A stretch of DNA of 64,000 nucleotides from Kistimonas sp964291505 (lineage in GTDB: Bacteria; Pseudomonadota; Gammaproteobacteria; Pseudomonadales; Endozoicomonadaceae). The translations under genes and the position numbers were made by a program. The notes beneath the pieces are model-generated. The model did no database searches and was not told the DNA's origin. It saw only the letters and a list, made by a program, of their open reading frames with translations. Shown here piece after piece: positions 1 to 8,718 of the stretch; within the stretch, counting starts at the first letter, position 1, and the number at the start of each line of letters is the position of its first letter. The stretch is taken from contig OZ220216.1 of assembly GCA_964291505.2 (NCBI GenBank), positions 1,426,001-1,490,000 of the forward strand. The letters are read 5' to 3'.

Positions 1-142
1 GCAATCGCCTTTTGAAGGGCAATGGTGAATTTCCGTCGTTGTGGGCGGGCGGGATGTTTGGTATCCTGCAGTCCCATCTTTTTTCGTTAATACTTCCCAT
101 CCAGAAGGCAGATAAACTGCCTGCAAATTCAACAGGTTTTAA

Positions 143-1777
143 ATGACACGCTACATATTTGTCACCGGTGGTGTCGTATCGTCGTTGGGGAAAGGCATTG
201 CCTCTGCATCGCTGGCGGCCATTCTTGAAGCCCGTGGCCTGAAGGTCACCATGCTCAAGCTGGACCCCTATATCAACGTTGACCCCGGTACCATGAGTCC
301 TTTCCAGCACGGTGAAGTATTCGTCACCGAAGATGGGGCGGAAACGGACCTGGACCTGGGGCATTACGAGCGTTTCGTCAGAACGACCATGAGGCAGGGA
401 AATAACTTTACCTCCGGTCGTATCTACGAACACGTACTCAAGAAAGAGCGTCGTGGTGATTACCTGGGCGGTACGGTTCAGGTGATTCCTCATATTACCG
501 ACGAAATCAAGCGTCGTATTATCGCCGGTGCCGGCGATGCGGATGTGGCGCTGGTTGAGATCGGCGGTACTGTCGGTGATATCGAATCCCAGCCATTCCT
601 GGAAGCGGTTCGTCAGTTAAAGGTAGAGATGGGTGCCCGTCGCGCCATGCTGATGCACCTGACGCTGGTGCCGTATATCAAGACCGCTGGTGAACTCAAG
701 ACCAAGCCGACTCAGCACTCTGTTAAAGAGTTACGTTCCATCGGTCTGCAGCCAGATATTCTGATCTGCCGTTCCGAGCATCATATTGATGTCTCTTCAC
801 GTCGTAAGATTGCACTTTTCACCAACGTTGAAGAGCGTGCTGTTATCTCCCTGCAGGATGCGGATTCTATTTACCGTATTCCTCGCATGCTGCACGAGCA
901 GGGTCTGGATCAGCTGATCGTTGATAACTTCTCACTGGAATGCGGTGAAGCCGATCTGGGTGAATGGGATGATGTACTGGATCGTGAACTGAACCCCACA
1001 CGGGAAGTGACCGTGGCGATGGTTGGCAAGTACATGGAGCTGCTGGATGCCTACAAGTCGCTGATTGAGGCGATGAAGCATGCCGGTCTGAAAACCCGTA
1101 CCAAGGTCAACCTGCGTTATATCGATTCTGAAGAGATTGAGCGTCAGGGCGTGGATGTACTGGACGGTGTTGATGCCATCCTGGTGCCCGGTGGTTTTGG
1201 TAACCGTGGTGTGGAAGGCAAAATTGCCGCTATTCGTCATGCCCGTGAAAATAAGATCCCTTACCTGGGGATCTGCCTGGGAATGCAGCTGGCGGTGGTT
1301 GAATTTGTCCGTAACGTTGTCGGTATTGAAAACGCAGACAGCACCGAATTTGATGCGAACTGCGAGAACCCTGTCATTGGTCTGATCACTGAGTGGATGG
1401 ACAGCGATGGCCAGGTTGAGCAGCGCAGTGAAGCGTCAGATCTTGGTGGCACTATGCGTCTGGGTGCACAGCAGTGTCGTCTGGTTGAAGGCACACGGTC
1501 GTTCCAGGCCTATGGCAAAGATGTGATCAACGAGCGCCACCGTCACCGTTATGAAGTGAACGATCATTACGTGGATCGCATTGAAGCGGCTGGCATGAAG
1601 ATCTCCGGGCGCTCTGTGGATCAGGCGCTGGTGGAGATGGTGGAAATCCAGGATCACCCCTGGTTTGTGGCCTGCCAGTTCCACCCGGAGTTCACCTCTA
1701 CGCCGCGTGATGGTCACGGTCTGTTCACGGCATTTGTTGAAGCGGCGCTGGCACACGGTGCTGGCCAGAAAGCCTGA
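143..1777 (+). CDS. pyrG: CTP synthase
   Basis: Makes CTP from UTP, ATP and glutamine in the cytosol, the last step of de novo pyrimidine nucleotide synthesis. The 544-residue length is normal for the family. The N-terminal synthetase domain opens with the P-loop-like GGVVSSLGKG stretch (residues about 9-18). The C-terminal class I glutaminase domain carries the nucleophile motif GICLGMQ near residue 379 and the FHPEF element near residue 515, so the catalytic Cys-His-Glu set is present. The ATG at 143 is preceded by a modest ACAGG ribosome site. A short hairpin (106-122, arms AGGCAG/CTGCCT) lies in the leader. kdsA follows 15 bp after the stop, as in Pseudomonas-type pyrG-kdsA operons. Bases 1-142 hold no gene I can recognise. 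Confidence 0.98.
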   Translation: MTRYIFVTGGVVSSLGKGIASASLAAILEARGLKVTMLKLDPYINVDPGTMSPFQHGEVFVTEDGAETDLDLGHYERFVRTTMRQGNNFTSGRIYEHVLKKERRGDYLGGTVQVIPHITDEIKRRIIAGAGDADVALVEIGGTVGDIESQPFLEAVRQLKVEMGARRAMLMHLTLVPYIKTAGELKTKPTQHSVKELRSIGLQPDILICRSEHHIDVSSRRKIALFTNVEERAVISLQDADSIYRIPRMLHEQGLDQLIVDNFSLECGEADLGEWDDVLDRELNPTREVTVAMVGKYMELLDAYKSLIEAMKHAGLKTRTKVNLRYIDSEEIERQGVDVLDGVDAILVPGGFGNRGVEGKIAAIRHARENKIPYLGICLGMQLAVVEFVRNVVGIENADSTEFDANCENPVIGLITEWMDSDGQVEQRSEASDLGGTMRLGAQQCRLVEGTRSFQAYGKDVINERHRHRYEVNDHYVDRIEAAGMKISGRSVDQALVEMVEIQDHPWFVACQFHPEFTSTPRDGHGLFTAFVEAALAHGAGQKA

Positions 1778-1792
1778 TTGGGGAACTGTCTC

Positions 1793-2644
1793 ATGGATCA
1801 GAAAATGCTACGGGTTGCTGACATTGATGTCGCTAACGACCGGCCCTTTGTGCTCTTTGGTGGCATGAATGTGCTGGAGTCCCGCGAGTTGGCGCTGGAA
1901 GTGGCTGGCCACTATGTGGATGTGACGCGCAAGTTGGGCATTCCCTATGTGTTTAAGGCGTCCTTTGACAAGGCAAACCGTTCTTCCATTGCCTCCTATC
2001 GTGGACCGGGCATGGAGAAGGGGCTGGAGATTCTGCAGGAAATCAAGGACACCTACGGTGTGCCCGTGATTACCGATGTGCACGAGGTTCACCAGTGTGA
2101 GCCGGTGGCCAAGGTGGCTGATGTGATCCAGCTGCCAGCGTTTCTGGCGCGCCAGACTGATCTTGTTGCGGCCATGGCGGCGACGGGTGCGGTGGTGAAT
2201 GTCAAGAAGCCCCAGTTTCTGAGTCCTTCACAGATGCGCAATATCGTGGACAAATTCCGCGAAGGTGGCTGTGAAGACGTCATGCTGTGCGAGCGTGGCA
2301 GCTGCTTTGGCTATGACAACCTGGTGGTCGATATGCTGGGTTTCCGTACCATGAAAGAGGTCAGTGGCGGCATGCCGGTGATTTTTGATGTCACCCATTC
2401 GCTGCAGTGCCGTGATCCGCTGGGTGAAGCGTCCGGTGGGCGACGCCATCAGGTCGCTGAGCTGGCCTGTGCCGGTATGGCGCTGGGCTTGGCGGGGCTT
2501 TTCCTGGAAGCCCATCCTGATCCTGACAACGCCCGTTGCGACGGTCCCAGTGCGTTGCGCCTGGATAAGCTGGAGCCTTTCCTTGGACGCATTAAGGCGG
2601 TTGATGACCTGGTCAAAGGTTTCGCACCGCTGGATCTGAGTTAA
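1793..2644 (+). CDS. kdsA: 3-deoxy-8-phosphooctulonate (KDO-8-P) synthase
   Basis: Condenses phosphoenolpyruvate with arabinose 5-phosphate to give KDO-8-phosphate, the first committed step towards the KDO of the lipopolysaccharide inner core. The reading frame is open from 1778, but the ATG at 1793 is preferred: GGGGA lies 8 bases upstream and the resulting 283 residues match the family length. Visible family motifs include KASFDKANRSS, TDVHE, KKPQFLSP and the C-terminal EAHPDPDNA. It is 15 bp downstream of pyrG and probably co-transcribed. In many relatives eno follows here; in this window a terminator follows instead. Confidence 0.97.
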   Translation: MDQKMLRVADIDVANDRPFVLFGGMNVLESRELALEVAGHYVDVTRKLGIPYVFKASFDKANRSSIASYRGPGMEKGLEILQEIKDTYGVPVITDVHEVHQCEPVAKVADVIQLPAFLARQTDLVAAMAATGAVVNVKKPQFLSPSQMRNIVDKFREGGCEDVMLCERGSCFGYDNLVVDMLGFRTMKEVSGGMPVIFDVTHSLQCRDPLGEASGGRRHQVAELACAGMALGLAGLFLEAHPDPDNARCDGPSALRLDKLEPFLGRIKAVDDLVKGFAPLDLS

Positions 2645-2705
2645 TCCATGATTCAGCTCTTGGGTAAGTATTGTTAAAATATGCCTGAGCGGAATATGGA
2701 TAATG

Positions 2706-2735
2706 ACAGGGTCGCAGAAGCGACCCTGTTTTTTT
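2706..2735 (+). terminator. Rho-independent terminator after kdsA
   Basis: A perfect 10-bp stem (ACAGGGTCGC / GCGACCCTGT) with an AGAA loop is followed by a run of seven T. It closes the pyrG-kdsA unit and sits where eno would be expected. Confidence 0.9.
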
Positions 2736-2852
2736 ATTGCAGGAAAGAGACGATCGCTTAAGTCCCCTGAAAGGGCGTCCGCTCTGTTAGCTGTTTTCAG
2801 CACGGTTGACTGTTATGCTTTCCTGAGTCACCTGTTTTCCAGTTTTTTGCGT

Positions 2853-3122
2853 ATGCGAATAGTAATGATCATGCTGGCGTTTCTCCTTGCACTCCTGCAA
2901 TACCGATTGTGGGTGGGTGAAGGCAGTATTGCCCAGTTAATGGCAGTTAAAGAGCAGGTCGCCCTTCAAAAGCTTGAAAACCAGCGTCTTGCCGAGCGTA
3001 ATCGCCTGCTGGCTGTCGATGTCGTTGCATTGCAGACAGGCCTGGAAGCCGTTGAAGAATACGCACGTACGGAGCTGGGCATGATCAGGCATGATGAAGA
3101 GTTTTTTCTCATGGCGGATTGA
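2853..3122 (+). CDS. ftsB: Cell division protein FtsB
   Basis: FtsB is a bitopic inner-membrane protein that forms the FtsQ-FtsL-FtsB divisome subcomplex. The frame is open from 2703, but the first 50 residues overlap the terminator hairpin and look unlike the family. The ATG at 2853 gives 89 residues with the classic layout: a hydrophobic segment at residues 1-20, then a heptad-rich coiled coil (about 28-62), and the conserved EEYARTELGMI near 67-77. In E. coli and Pseudomonas ispD and ispF follow; here truD is next, 92 bp on. Confidence 0.92.
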   Translation: MRIVMIMLAFLLALLQYRLWVGEGSIAQLMAVKEQVALQKLENQRLAERNRLLAVDVVALQTGLEAVEEYARTELGMIRHDEEFFLMAD

Positions 3123-3214
3123 ATCTTAGCGAGTTCCTGTTTTTCTTACCTTGTTTCTGTATTGTCTTATGTGCGGCTTCCAGCGCGCGTTCTGATATTT
3201 TTGTGAAGGTTGTC

Positions 3215-4246
3215 ATGACTGATTGGGATATGAATCTGCCCAGGGCCAGCGGTGAAGCCTGTGGTAGTGCGGCATTTAAAGTGCAGCCGGAAGATTTCCG
3301 TGTGGAAGAGGTGCTGCCGTTTGAACCTTGTGGTGAAGGTGAGCACCTGTTTCTCTGGATTGAGAAAACGGGACAAAACACGCAGTGGATTGCCCGGAGC
3401 CTGGCGCGTATCGCCGGTATTCCGACTTCGTCTGTTGGCTATGCGGGGCTGAAAGATCGCCAGGGTGTCACTCGGCAGTGGTTCAGTCTGCAGTTGCCTG
3501 GTAAGGGGCGGGCGGATGACCTGGATTGGGCTTCCTGTGGTGAGGGTATTTCGGTTCTGAAAATAGAATGGCATAACCGCAAACTGCGTCAGGGCGCGCT
3601 GTCTGGTAACCATTTTGTCATACGGTTACGGGATGTTCAGGGCGAGCTGGCTGATATCGATAACCGCCTGCGTTCGATGAGTGACGGCGGTGTGCCCAAT
3701 TATTTTGGTATGCAGCGATTTGGCTTTGATGGCGGTAACCTGGATAAAGCGCTGGCATTTTTTGATAGAAAGCTGCGGCTGAAGCGTGATCAGAAAAGCA
3801 TTGTATTGTCTGCAGCGCGTTCATGGTTGTTCAACCAGCTGCTTTCGCAGCGTGTACGTGAGCAGACATGGTCGCGTTTGCTGGAAGGTGATGTTTTAAC
3901 GTTTCGTGACAGCCACTCCCTGATTTTGCCAGAGCGCAGAGATGAAACCGTTACAGAACGTTTTGCGTCAGGCGAGTTGCATAATACTGGTCCTCTCTGG
4001 GGGCGTGGCTCCCTGCTTTCCGAGGGTGAGGTGAATGCCTGGGAGGTGTCGCTGGCTGAGCGCTGGCCTGAACTTTGTCAGGGCCTTGAAAAAGCTGGCA
4101 TGAATCAGGAACGACGCGCCTTGCGGGTGACGCCAGAGAAAATGGAATGGCGCTGGGAGGAGGGTGATTTGCTGTTGTCTTTCTTTCTTCCCAAGGGCAC
4201 GTATGCAACGGCTGTTCTTAATGAGCTGTTTGAAAATATTAGCTAA
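3215..4246 (+). CDS. truD: tRNA pseudouridine(13) synthase TruD
   Basis: Isomerises U13 of tRNA-Glu to pseudouridine. The catalytic aspartate motif YAGLKDRQGVT is present, with D81 aligned to E. coli D80. The PNYFGMQRFG motif typical of TruD lies near residue 160. The frame is open from 3119, but the start at 3215 (343 residues) has a GAAGGT ribosome site and removes a 32-residue hydrophobic extension not expected in TruD. An ATG at 3230 is an alternative. The gene follows ftsB by 92 bp without ispDF and precedes pcm by 87 bp without surE, so this locus is a shortened version of the ftsB-ispD-ispF-truD-surE-pcm order. Confidence 0.95.
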   Translation: MTDWDMNLPRASGEACGSAAFKVQPEDFRVEEVLPFEPCGEGEHLFLWIEKTGQNTQWIARSLARIAGIPTSSVGYAGLKDRQGVTRQWFSLQLPGKGRADDLDWASCGEGISVLKIEWHNRKLRQGALSGNHFVIRLRDVQGELADIDNRLRSMSDGGVPNYFGMQRFGFDGGNLDKALAFFDRKLRLKRDQKSIVLSAARSWLFNQLLSQRVREQTWSRLLEGDVLTFRDSHSLILPERRDETVTERFASGELHNTGPLWGRGSLLSEGEVNAWEVSLAERWPELCQGLEKAGMNQERRALRVTPEKMEWRWEEGDLLLSFFLPKGTYATAVLNELFENIS

Positions 4247-4333
4247 ACGTCGTTTATGAGGAAGAACGTATTGTAAACTGGCGTACTCTAGTGACACTAT
4301 TGCCTGCTAGGTGAAAGTAGGTCTGGGGGCTGA

Positions 4334-4990
4334 ATGAATCTGGCTGGTATTGGTATGACATCGCAGCGAACCCGTGATCGTCTGATTCAGCGTCTGGTTG
4401 AGCAGGGGGTCAGGGATCAGCGTATCCTTGATGTCATGCGTAAAACGCCCAGGCACCTGTTTGTGGACGAAGCGTTGTCACACAGGGCTTATGAGGATAC
4501 GGCGCTGCCCATCGGTCGTAGTCAGACGCTCTCCCAGCCTTATATTGTGGCCCGAATGACTGAGTGCCTGCTGCAAACAGGTAGTGTCAGCAAAGTACTT
4601 GAAGTGGGTACAGGGTCTGGCTATCAGACAGCGGTTATGGCTCAGTTGGCGGACAGGGTGTATACGGTAGAGCGTATCCGTTCCCTGCAGGATCGCGCCA
4701 GGCAGAGATTGCGGAAGCTGAAGCTTTATAACGTCATGATGCGTCATGCGGATGGGTTTTCCGGTTGGCCCGAAGAGGGCGGTTTTGATGGTATCCTTGT
4801 TACTGCCGCGCCTGTAGAAATACCGCAGGTATTGCTCGGGCAGTTAGCTGTTGGTGGGCGCATGGTCATACCGGTTGGGCCAGATGGGGATCAGCTGCTG
4901 GTGTGTGTGACCCGTACAGATAAGGGGTACACCGAACAGGTGCTGGAGCCGGTCCGGTTTGTACCGTTGCTGGCGGGTACTCTCGAATAA
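4334..4990 (+). CDS. pcm: Protein-L-isoaspartate O-methyltransferase
   Basis: Methylates isoaspartyl residues in aged proteins with S-adenosylmethionine, starting their repair. The 218 residues fit the family. The SAM-binding motif I is VLEVGTGSGYQTA (about 89-101), preceded by the substrate region PIGRSQTLSQPYIVA. The C-terminal part has the usual GGRMVIPVG. It lies in the truD-pcm-nlpD-rpoS order typical of gammaproteobacteria, although surE is absent and a DUF368 gene is inserted before nlpD. Confidence 0.96.
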   Translation: MNLAGIGMTSQRTRDRLIQRLVEQGVRDQRILDVMRKTPRHLFVDEALSHRAYEDTALPIGRSQTLSQPYIVARMTECLLQTGSVSKVLEVGTGSGYQTAVMAQLADRVYTVERIRSLQDRARQRLRKLKLYNVMMRHADGFSGWPEEGGFDGILVTAAPVEIPQVLLGQLAVGGRMVIPVGPDGDQLLVCVTRTDKGYTEQVLEPVRFVPLLAGTLE

Positions 4991-5030
4991 CCGTTGTTAA
5001 GACTATTTTTAAGATTGGTTGTGTGACGTG

Positions 5031-5969
5031 ATGTTGCCGTTGGACGTATTGATACTTTTCCTTAAAGGTGCGCTGATGGGTGCGGCCGATGTCGTCCCCG
5101 GGGTTTCCGGTGGCACGATTGCTTTCATTACCGGTATCTATGATCGCCTGCTGAACAGTCTTAAAAAGCTGGGGCCGGCTTCACTGAAGATGCTTTTTCG
5201 TGAGGGGCTGACAGCCTGCTGGCGCCATGTGGATGGCACATTTCTGGTTGCTGTGTTTGGTGGTATTCTGTTCAGCGTCTTTACCATGGCGCGGTTGATT
5301 ACCTACAGCCTGGCCGTCTGGCCAATCCAGGTTTGGTCTTTCTTCTTCGGGCTGATTGTCATTTCTGCCCTGTTAATATTGCGTAATGTCACTCACTGGT
5401 CACCGGGACGTTTTGTTGCGCTGGCAGCAGGCGTTGGTTTGGCTGTGTTGATCGGGCATGCAACACCGGGAATCTCGGATCAACCCGCATGCTACTCCTT
5501 TCTTTGGGCCGGTGCGCTGGCTATCTGCGCGATGATTCTGCCAGGTATTTCAGGCAGTTTTATTTTGTTATTGCTTGGCTTTTATGCACCGATTTTACAG
5601 GCGGTTACACAGTTTGATATTGGCATACTGGTTGTGTTTGCCTTGGGTTGCGTCGTAGGCCTTTTGTTGTTTTCGCACGTCCTTTCATGGTTGCTCAGCT
5701 ATTATCGTCAGACGACGTTGGCTTTTCTTGTTGGGTTGATGCTGGGGGCAATAGAAAAAATCTGGCCCTGGAAGCAAACGCTTTCTTGGGAACTGGCAGG
5801 TAATGGTGCTCAAATCCCCGTTCAGCAAGTGAATGTCATGCCTTGGCAGTATGAGCATTTAACGGGACAATCACCTGAACTAGCGGCGGCTGTTGCCCTG
5901 ATGGTGATCGCTGTGATCGCTGTGTCGGTATTTGAGTGGTATGGACGTTCAAAAGTATCAACCAATTGA
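5031..5969 (+). CDS. DUF368 polytopic membrane protein (putative undecaprenyl-phosphate translocase)
   Basis: A 312-residue very hydrophobic protein of the DUF368 family. The hallmark GAADVVPGVSGGTIAFITGIYDRL is at residues about 17-40, and a related inverted element MILPGISGSFILLLLG occurs in the second half, suggesting a two-repeat fold. Members of this family have recently been linked to recycling of undecaprenyl phosphate across the inner membrane, with DedA proteins as an alternative. That role is inferred from the family, not seen here. I chose the ATG at 5031; TTG (5019) and GTG (5028) in frame are alternatives, and no ribosome site is strong. The gene sits 40 bp after pcm. A possible small gene overlaps its end. 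Confidence 0.88.
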   Translation: MLPLDVLILFLKGALMGAADVVPGVSGGTIAFITGIYDRLLNSLKKLGPASLKMLFREGLTACWRHVDGTFLVAVFGGILFSVFTMARLITYSLAVWPIQVWSFFFGLIVISALLILRNVTHWSPGRFVALAAGVGLAVLIGHATPGISDQPACYSFLWAGALAICAMILPGISGSFILLLLGFYAPILQAVTQFDIGILVVFALGCVVGLLLFSHVLSWLLSYYRQTTLAFLVGLMLGAIEKIWPWKQTLSWELAGNGAQIPVQQVNVMPWQYEHLTGQSPELAAAVALMVIAVIAVSVFEWYGRSKVSTN

Positions 5970-6087
5970 AGTGATTGGTTTGATTTTATTGACGATAAGT
6001 ATTGTGTTTGTTGCGTTATGTTGTTTTTTATTGGCTAGTAAACACTTTACTACCGATGAATTAAAAGACCCAAGGTTGAATTTTTAG
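5941..6087 (+). CDS. Possible 48-residue single-span membrane protein
   Basis: Short reading frame starting with ATG inside the last 29 bp of the DUF368 gene in another frame. It encodes 48 residues with a polar N-terminus (MDVQKYQPIE), one strongly hydrophobic segment at about 11-33, and a charged tail ending DPRLNF. The composition and overlap with the upstream stop are typical of a translationally coupled small membrane protein, but the ribosome site (GAGTGG) is weak and I do not recognise the family. It would otherwise be the only content of the 180-bp gap before nlpD. Confidence 0.35.
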   Translation: MDVQKYQPIEVIGLILLTISIVFVALCCFLLASKHFTTDELKDPRLNF

Positions 6088-6148
6088 ATAGATTGGTAAT
6101 AACAATCCTTTTTTAAGATAAAAGGATAATAAATAGACAGCTTGGAAT

Positions 6149-6973
6149 ATGGTTAAAGGGTTTAGCAGGCGTATTAAACAAAACGAGATGACGTTACGAA
6201 AATATTTAAACGTTTGCTCAAAAAATATCACGCTGCTGATGTTGGCCTTCCTGGTGTCGGGCTGTTCACATCAGCGTCTTGATATACCAGTCAGTAATCG
6301 GACTCGCCCTGAAACCGTCATGCGTGGCACCCATGTTGTTCAACCGGGTGAAACCCTTTTTTCCATCGCATGGCGTTATGGACAGGATTATAGAAGGTTA
6401 GCATTCGCTAACAGAATCGCTTCTCCCTACGTTATTTATCCGGGTCAACGGCTGACTCTTTCCGGTCGTGCTGCGACGACTTATTCCAAGCCAAAAGTCG
6501 TTGCACAAGCCTCAAAGCCGCAGCCCGCAAAAACGACTAAAACCAAGGTGTATAAAAAAGAACCAGTCTCTCCAGTCAAAAAAACTACTGATAATGTCCG
6601 GGTTTCCAGCTGGCGCTGGCCTGCCAAAGGCGCGGTGATTTCACGCTTCTCATCCCAGGGAAGGGTTAACAAGGGTATTGATATCGCTGGCAAGATCGGG
6701 GAACCTGTATTTGCGACGGCTGCAGGTGAAGTGGTTTATGCCGGCAGTGGTCTGACAGGTTACGGCAACCTGATCATTATCAAGCATAATGGCAGCTATC
6801 TGAGTGCTTACGCTCACAACAAGGCATTACTTGTCAGGGAAGGAAGCACAGTTAAAGCGGGTCAGAAGATAGCCGAAATAGGTTCTACAGGGACGAGTGA
6901 GCCTAAACTGCACTTTGAAATTCGGCGTAATGGTAAACCTGTAGATCCTCTTCTTTATCTGTCAAAACGCTGA
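6149..6973 (+). CDS. nlpD: Murein hydrolase activator NlpD (lipoprotein, LysM + degenerate LytM)
   Basis: Outer-membrane lipoprotein that activates the amidase AmiC during septum splitting. A signal peptide ends in the lipobox LVSGC. A LysM domain (HVVQPGETLFSIAWRYG, about residues 62-104) and a Lys/Pro-rich linker follow, then a C-terminal LytM (M23-like) domain. The domain has NKGIDIAG where an active peptidase has a zinc-binding His, and the segments YLSAYAHN and LHFEIR match E. coli NlpD, so it is an activator, not a hydrolase. A start at 6188 would shorten the N-terminus by 13 residues and give a more compact signal peptide. It lies directly before rpoS, the conserved order; in relatives rpoS promoters lie within nlpD. 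Confidence 0.95.
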   Translation: MVKGFSRRIKQNEMTLRKYLNVCSKNITLLMLAFLVSGCSHQRLDIPVSNRTRPETVMRGTHVVQPGETLFSIAWRYGQDYRRLAFANRIASPYVIYPGQRLTLSGRAATTYSKPKVVAQASKPQPAKTTKTKVYKKEPVSPVKKTTDNVRVSSWRWPAKGAVISRFSSQGRVNKGIDIAGKIGEPVFATAAGEVVYAGSGLTGYGNLIIIKHNGSYLSAYAHNKALLVREGSTVKAGQKIAEIGSTGTSEPKLHFEIRRNGKPVDPLLYLSKR

Positions 6974-7091
6974 TGTACAGAAGTTGTGGTTTGGCAAAAA
7001 AATAGACGGACCTGATAGTTTAGGGTCGTCGATGCAGCCCTCTAGCTGTTCGACTGTGAGTGGGACCATCTCATTAACAGGATTGGCGCTT

Positions 7092-8120
7092 ATGGCACTA
7101 AAAAGGGAAGAGGTAGAGCTGGATGAAGTGAGCGAAAGTGTAGTCCATGGAGAGGAGTTTGATTCAGGTTCGCTCGAAAGTGAAGTTGATTCCAGTTCGG
7201 AGTTACCGAATGAAGGAGCAGTGCAACGTACCACGGCGGTAAGTGGTCAAAGTGGTCATCGGCAACGCGACGATGATGCATTCTACAAGTCGCTGGATGC
7301 CACACAGTTGTACCTCAATGAGATCGGCTTTTCGCCTTTGTTGACCCCGGAAGAAGAAGTGCACTTTGCCCGGCTGGCCAGGAAGGGTGTGGAAGCAGGT
7401 CGTAGACGGATGATTGAAAGTAATCTCCGGCTTGTTGTGAAAATCTCTCGTCGCTATGTAAACCGCGGTCTATCGCTGCTCGACCTGATTGAGGAAGGTA
7501 ATCTCGGTCTCATCAGGGCGGTGGAGAAGTTTGATCCTGAGCGAGGCTTCCGGTTCTCCACCTACGCAACGTGGTGGATACGACAGACGATAGAACGGGC
7601 CATCATGAATCAGACTCGGACGATCCGGCTTCCGATTCATGTTGTCAAGGAACTGAATGTCTATCTTCGTGCAGCACGTGAGCTGACCCAGAAGCTGGAT
7701 CATGATCCAACCCCCGAAGAAATCGCAAATCTGCTCGACAAGCCTGTTGATGACGTCAAGCGGATGCTGGGTTTGAATGAGCGGGTGACGTCAGTGGATA
7801 CGCCCCTGGGACATGACTCTGACAAATCTGTTCTGGATACGATTTCGGATATCCGTGAAAACGATCCGGCGGTACTACTCCAGGATAGTGATCTCAACGA
7901 CAGTATTGATAAATGGTTGAGTGAACTTTCCGAGAAGCAGCGTGAAGTGGTTGCCAGGCGGTTCGGATTGCGGGGCTATGAAACCAGTACCTTGGAAGAA
8001 GTCGGCAAGGAAATTGGTCTGACCCGTGAGAGAGTGCGACAGATCCAGGTTGAGGCGCTGAAGCGTTTGCGTTGCATTCTGGAAAAGCAGGGGCTTTCAA
8101 GCGAATCGTTGTTCAGTTAA
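7092..8120 (+). CDS. rpoS: RNA polymerase sigma factor RpoS (sigma-38)
   Basis: Master sigma factor of the stationary-phase and general stress response. 342 residues from the ATG at 7092, which has ACAGGA eight bases upstream and begins MALKREE as in Pseudomonas and Enterobacteria; the frame is open from 6984 but that extension is not family-like. Region 1.2 begins with DATQLYLNEIG, region 2 contains RLVVKISRRYVNRGLSLLDL and FSTYATWWIRQTIERA, and region 4.2 has the helix-turn-helix TLEEVGKEIGLTRERVRQIQ. The 118-bp gap after nlpD would be part of the long 5' leader where post-transcriptional control is usual. It is followed by a strong bidirectional terminator. Confidence 0.98.
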   Translation: MALKREEVELDEVSESVVHGEEFDSGSLESEVDSSSELPNEGAVQRTTAVSGQSGHRQRDDDAFYKSLDATQLYLNEIGFSPLLTPEEEVHFARLARKGVEAGRRRMIESNLRLVVKISRRYVNRGLSLLDLIEEGNLGLIRAVEKFDPERGFRFSTYATWWIRQTIERAIMNQTRTIRLPIHVVKELNVYLRAARELTQKLDHDPTPEEIANLLDKPVDDVKRMLGLNERVTSVDTPLGHDSDKSVLDTISDIRENDPAVLLQDSDLNDSIDKWLSELSEKQREVVARRFGLRGYETSTLEEVGKEIGLTRERVRQIQVEALKRLRCILEKQGLSSESLFS

Positions 8121-8141
8121 TGCATTTGCATCCATAAATAT

Positions 8142-8173
8142 AAAAAAGCCATGGTTTACCATGGCTTTTTTAT
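8142..8173. terminator. Bidirectional terminator between rpoS and fdxA
   Basis: Perfect stem AAAAAAGCCATGG / CCATGGCTTTTTT with a TTTA loop. The A-run on one side and T-run on the other let it serve both rpoS (plus strand) and fdxA (minus strand), which converge here. Confidence 0.9.
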
Positions 8174-8181
8174 TATTGGAC

Positions 8182-8505
8182 TTAGCGTTCCAAATGTTCC
8201 AGCTTGCCTTTTACGCCGTCCCACTCTTCGGCATCCGGCAGCGAATCTTTCTTTTCGGTGATATTGGGCCAGATTTCAGCCAGATCCGCATTCAGTTCAA
8301 TAAACTCCTGCTGATCTTCAGGGACTTCGTCTTCCGAGAAAATGGCGTTAGCTGGGCATTCCGGTTCACAGAGTGCGCAGTCAATACATTCGTCCGGGTG
8401 GATGACCAGGAAGTTCGGGCCTTCATAAAAGCAATCTACAGGGCAGACTTCGACGCAGTCTGTGTACTTGCACTTTATGCAGTTCTCACCCACTACAAAA
8501 GCCAT
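8182..8505 (-). CDS. fdxA: 7Fe-8S ferredoxin FdxA
   Basis: Small soluble electron carrier with one 3Fe-4S and one 4Fe-4S cluster. 107 residues. The N-terminal ENCIKCKYTDCVEVCPVDCF and the DECIDCALCEPECP element give the cysteine pattern of the FdxA/Azotobacter ferredoxin I family, followed by an acidic C-terminal tail. It lies between rpoS and mutS in the order known from Pseudomonas, convergent with rpoS. The physiological partner is not evident from the context. Confidence 0.95.
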   Translation of the reverse strand: MAFVVGENCIKCKYTDCVEVCPVDCFYEGPNFLVIHPDECIDCALCEPECPANAIFSEDEVPEDQQEFIELNADLAEIWPNITEKKDSLPDAEEWDGVKGKLEHLER

Positions 8506-8718
8506 AGCGGTTACTCCATCTTCATAGGCTGATTTGATTGTTATTCTAGCGCCGACCAGTTATCAACCCTGTCTGTTGGCTATCACGGTATCGGGGCGAT
8601 CCAGTCAATGATTATTTCGGACGCTAGTCTAACAGTAAATTCTGGCCGGTTACAGGTAACCGGCACTCGTCGTTTCTTCGGATTAAGATGATTTTTTACT
8701 ATCGATAGAACCGTCTGA

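Noticed and set aside
1..142. 3' end of a tilS-like gene before pyrG
   Set aside because: The only frame open at base 1 that I examined closes within five codons, and nothing in the 142 bp matches a known C-terminus.
8161..8532. Hydrophobic plus-strand frame opposite fdxA
   Set aside because: It is the complement of the FdxA gene and the fdxA protein has all ferredoxin cysteines; the other strand has no independent support.
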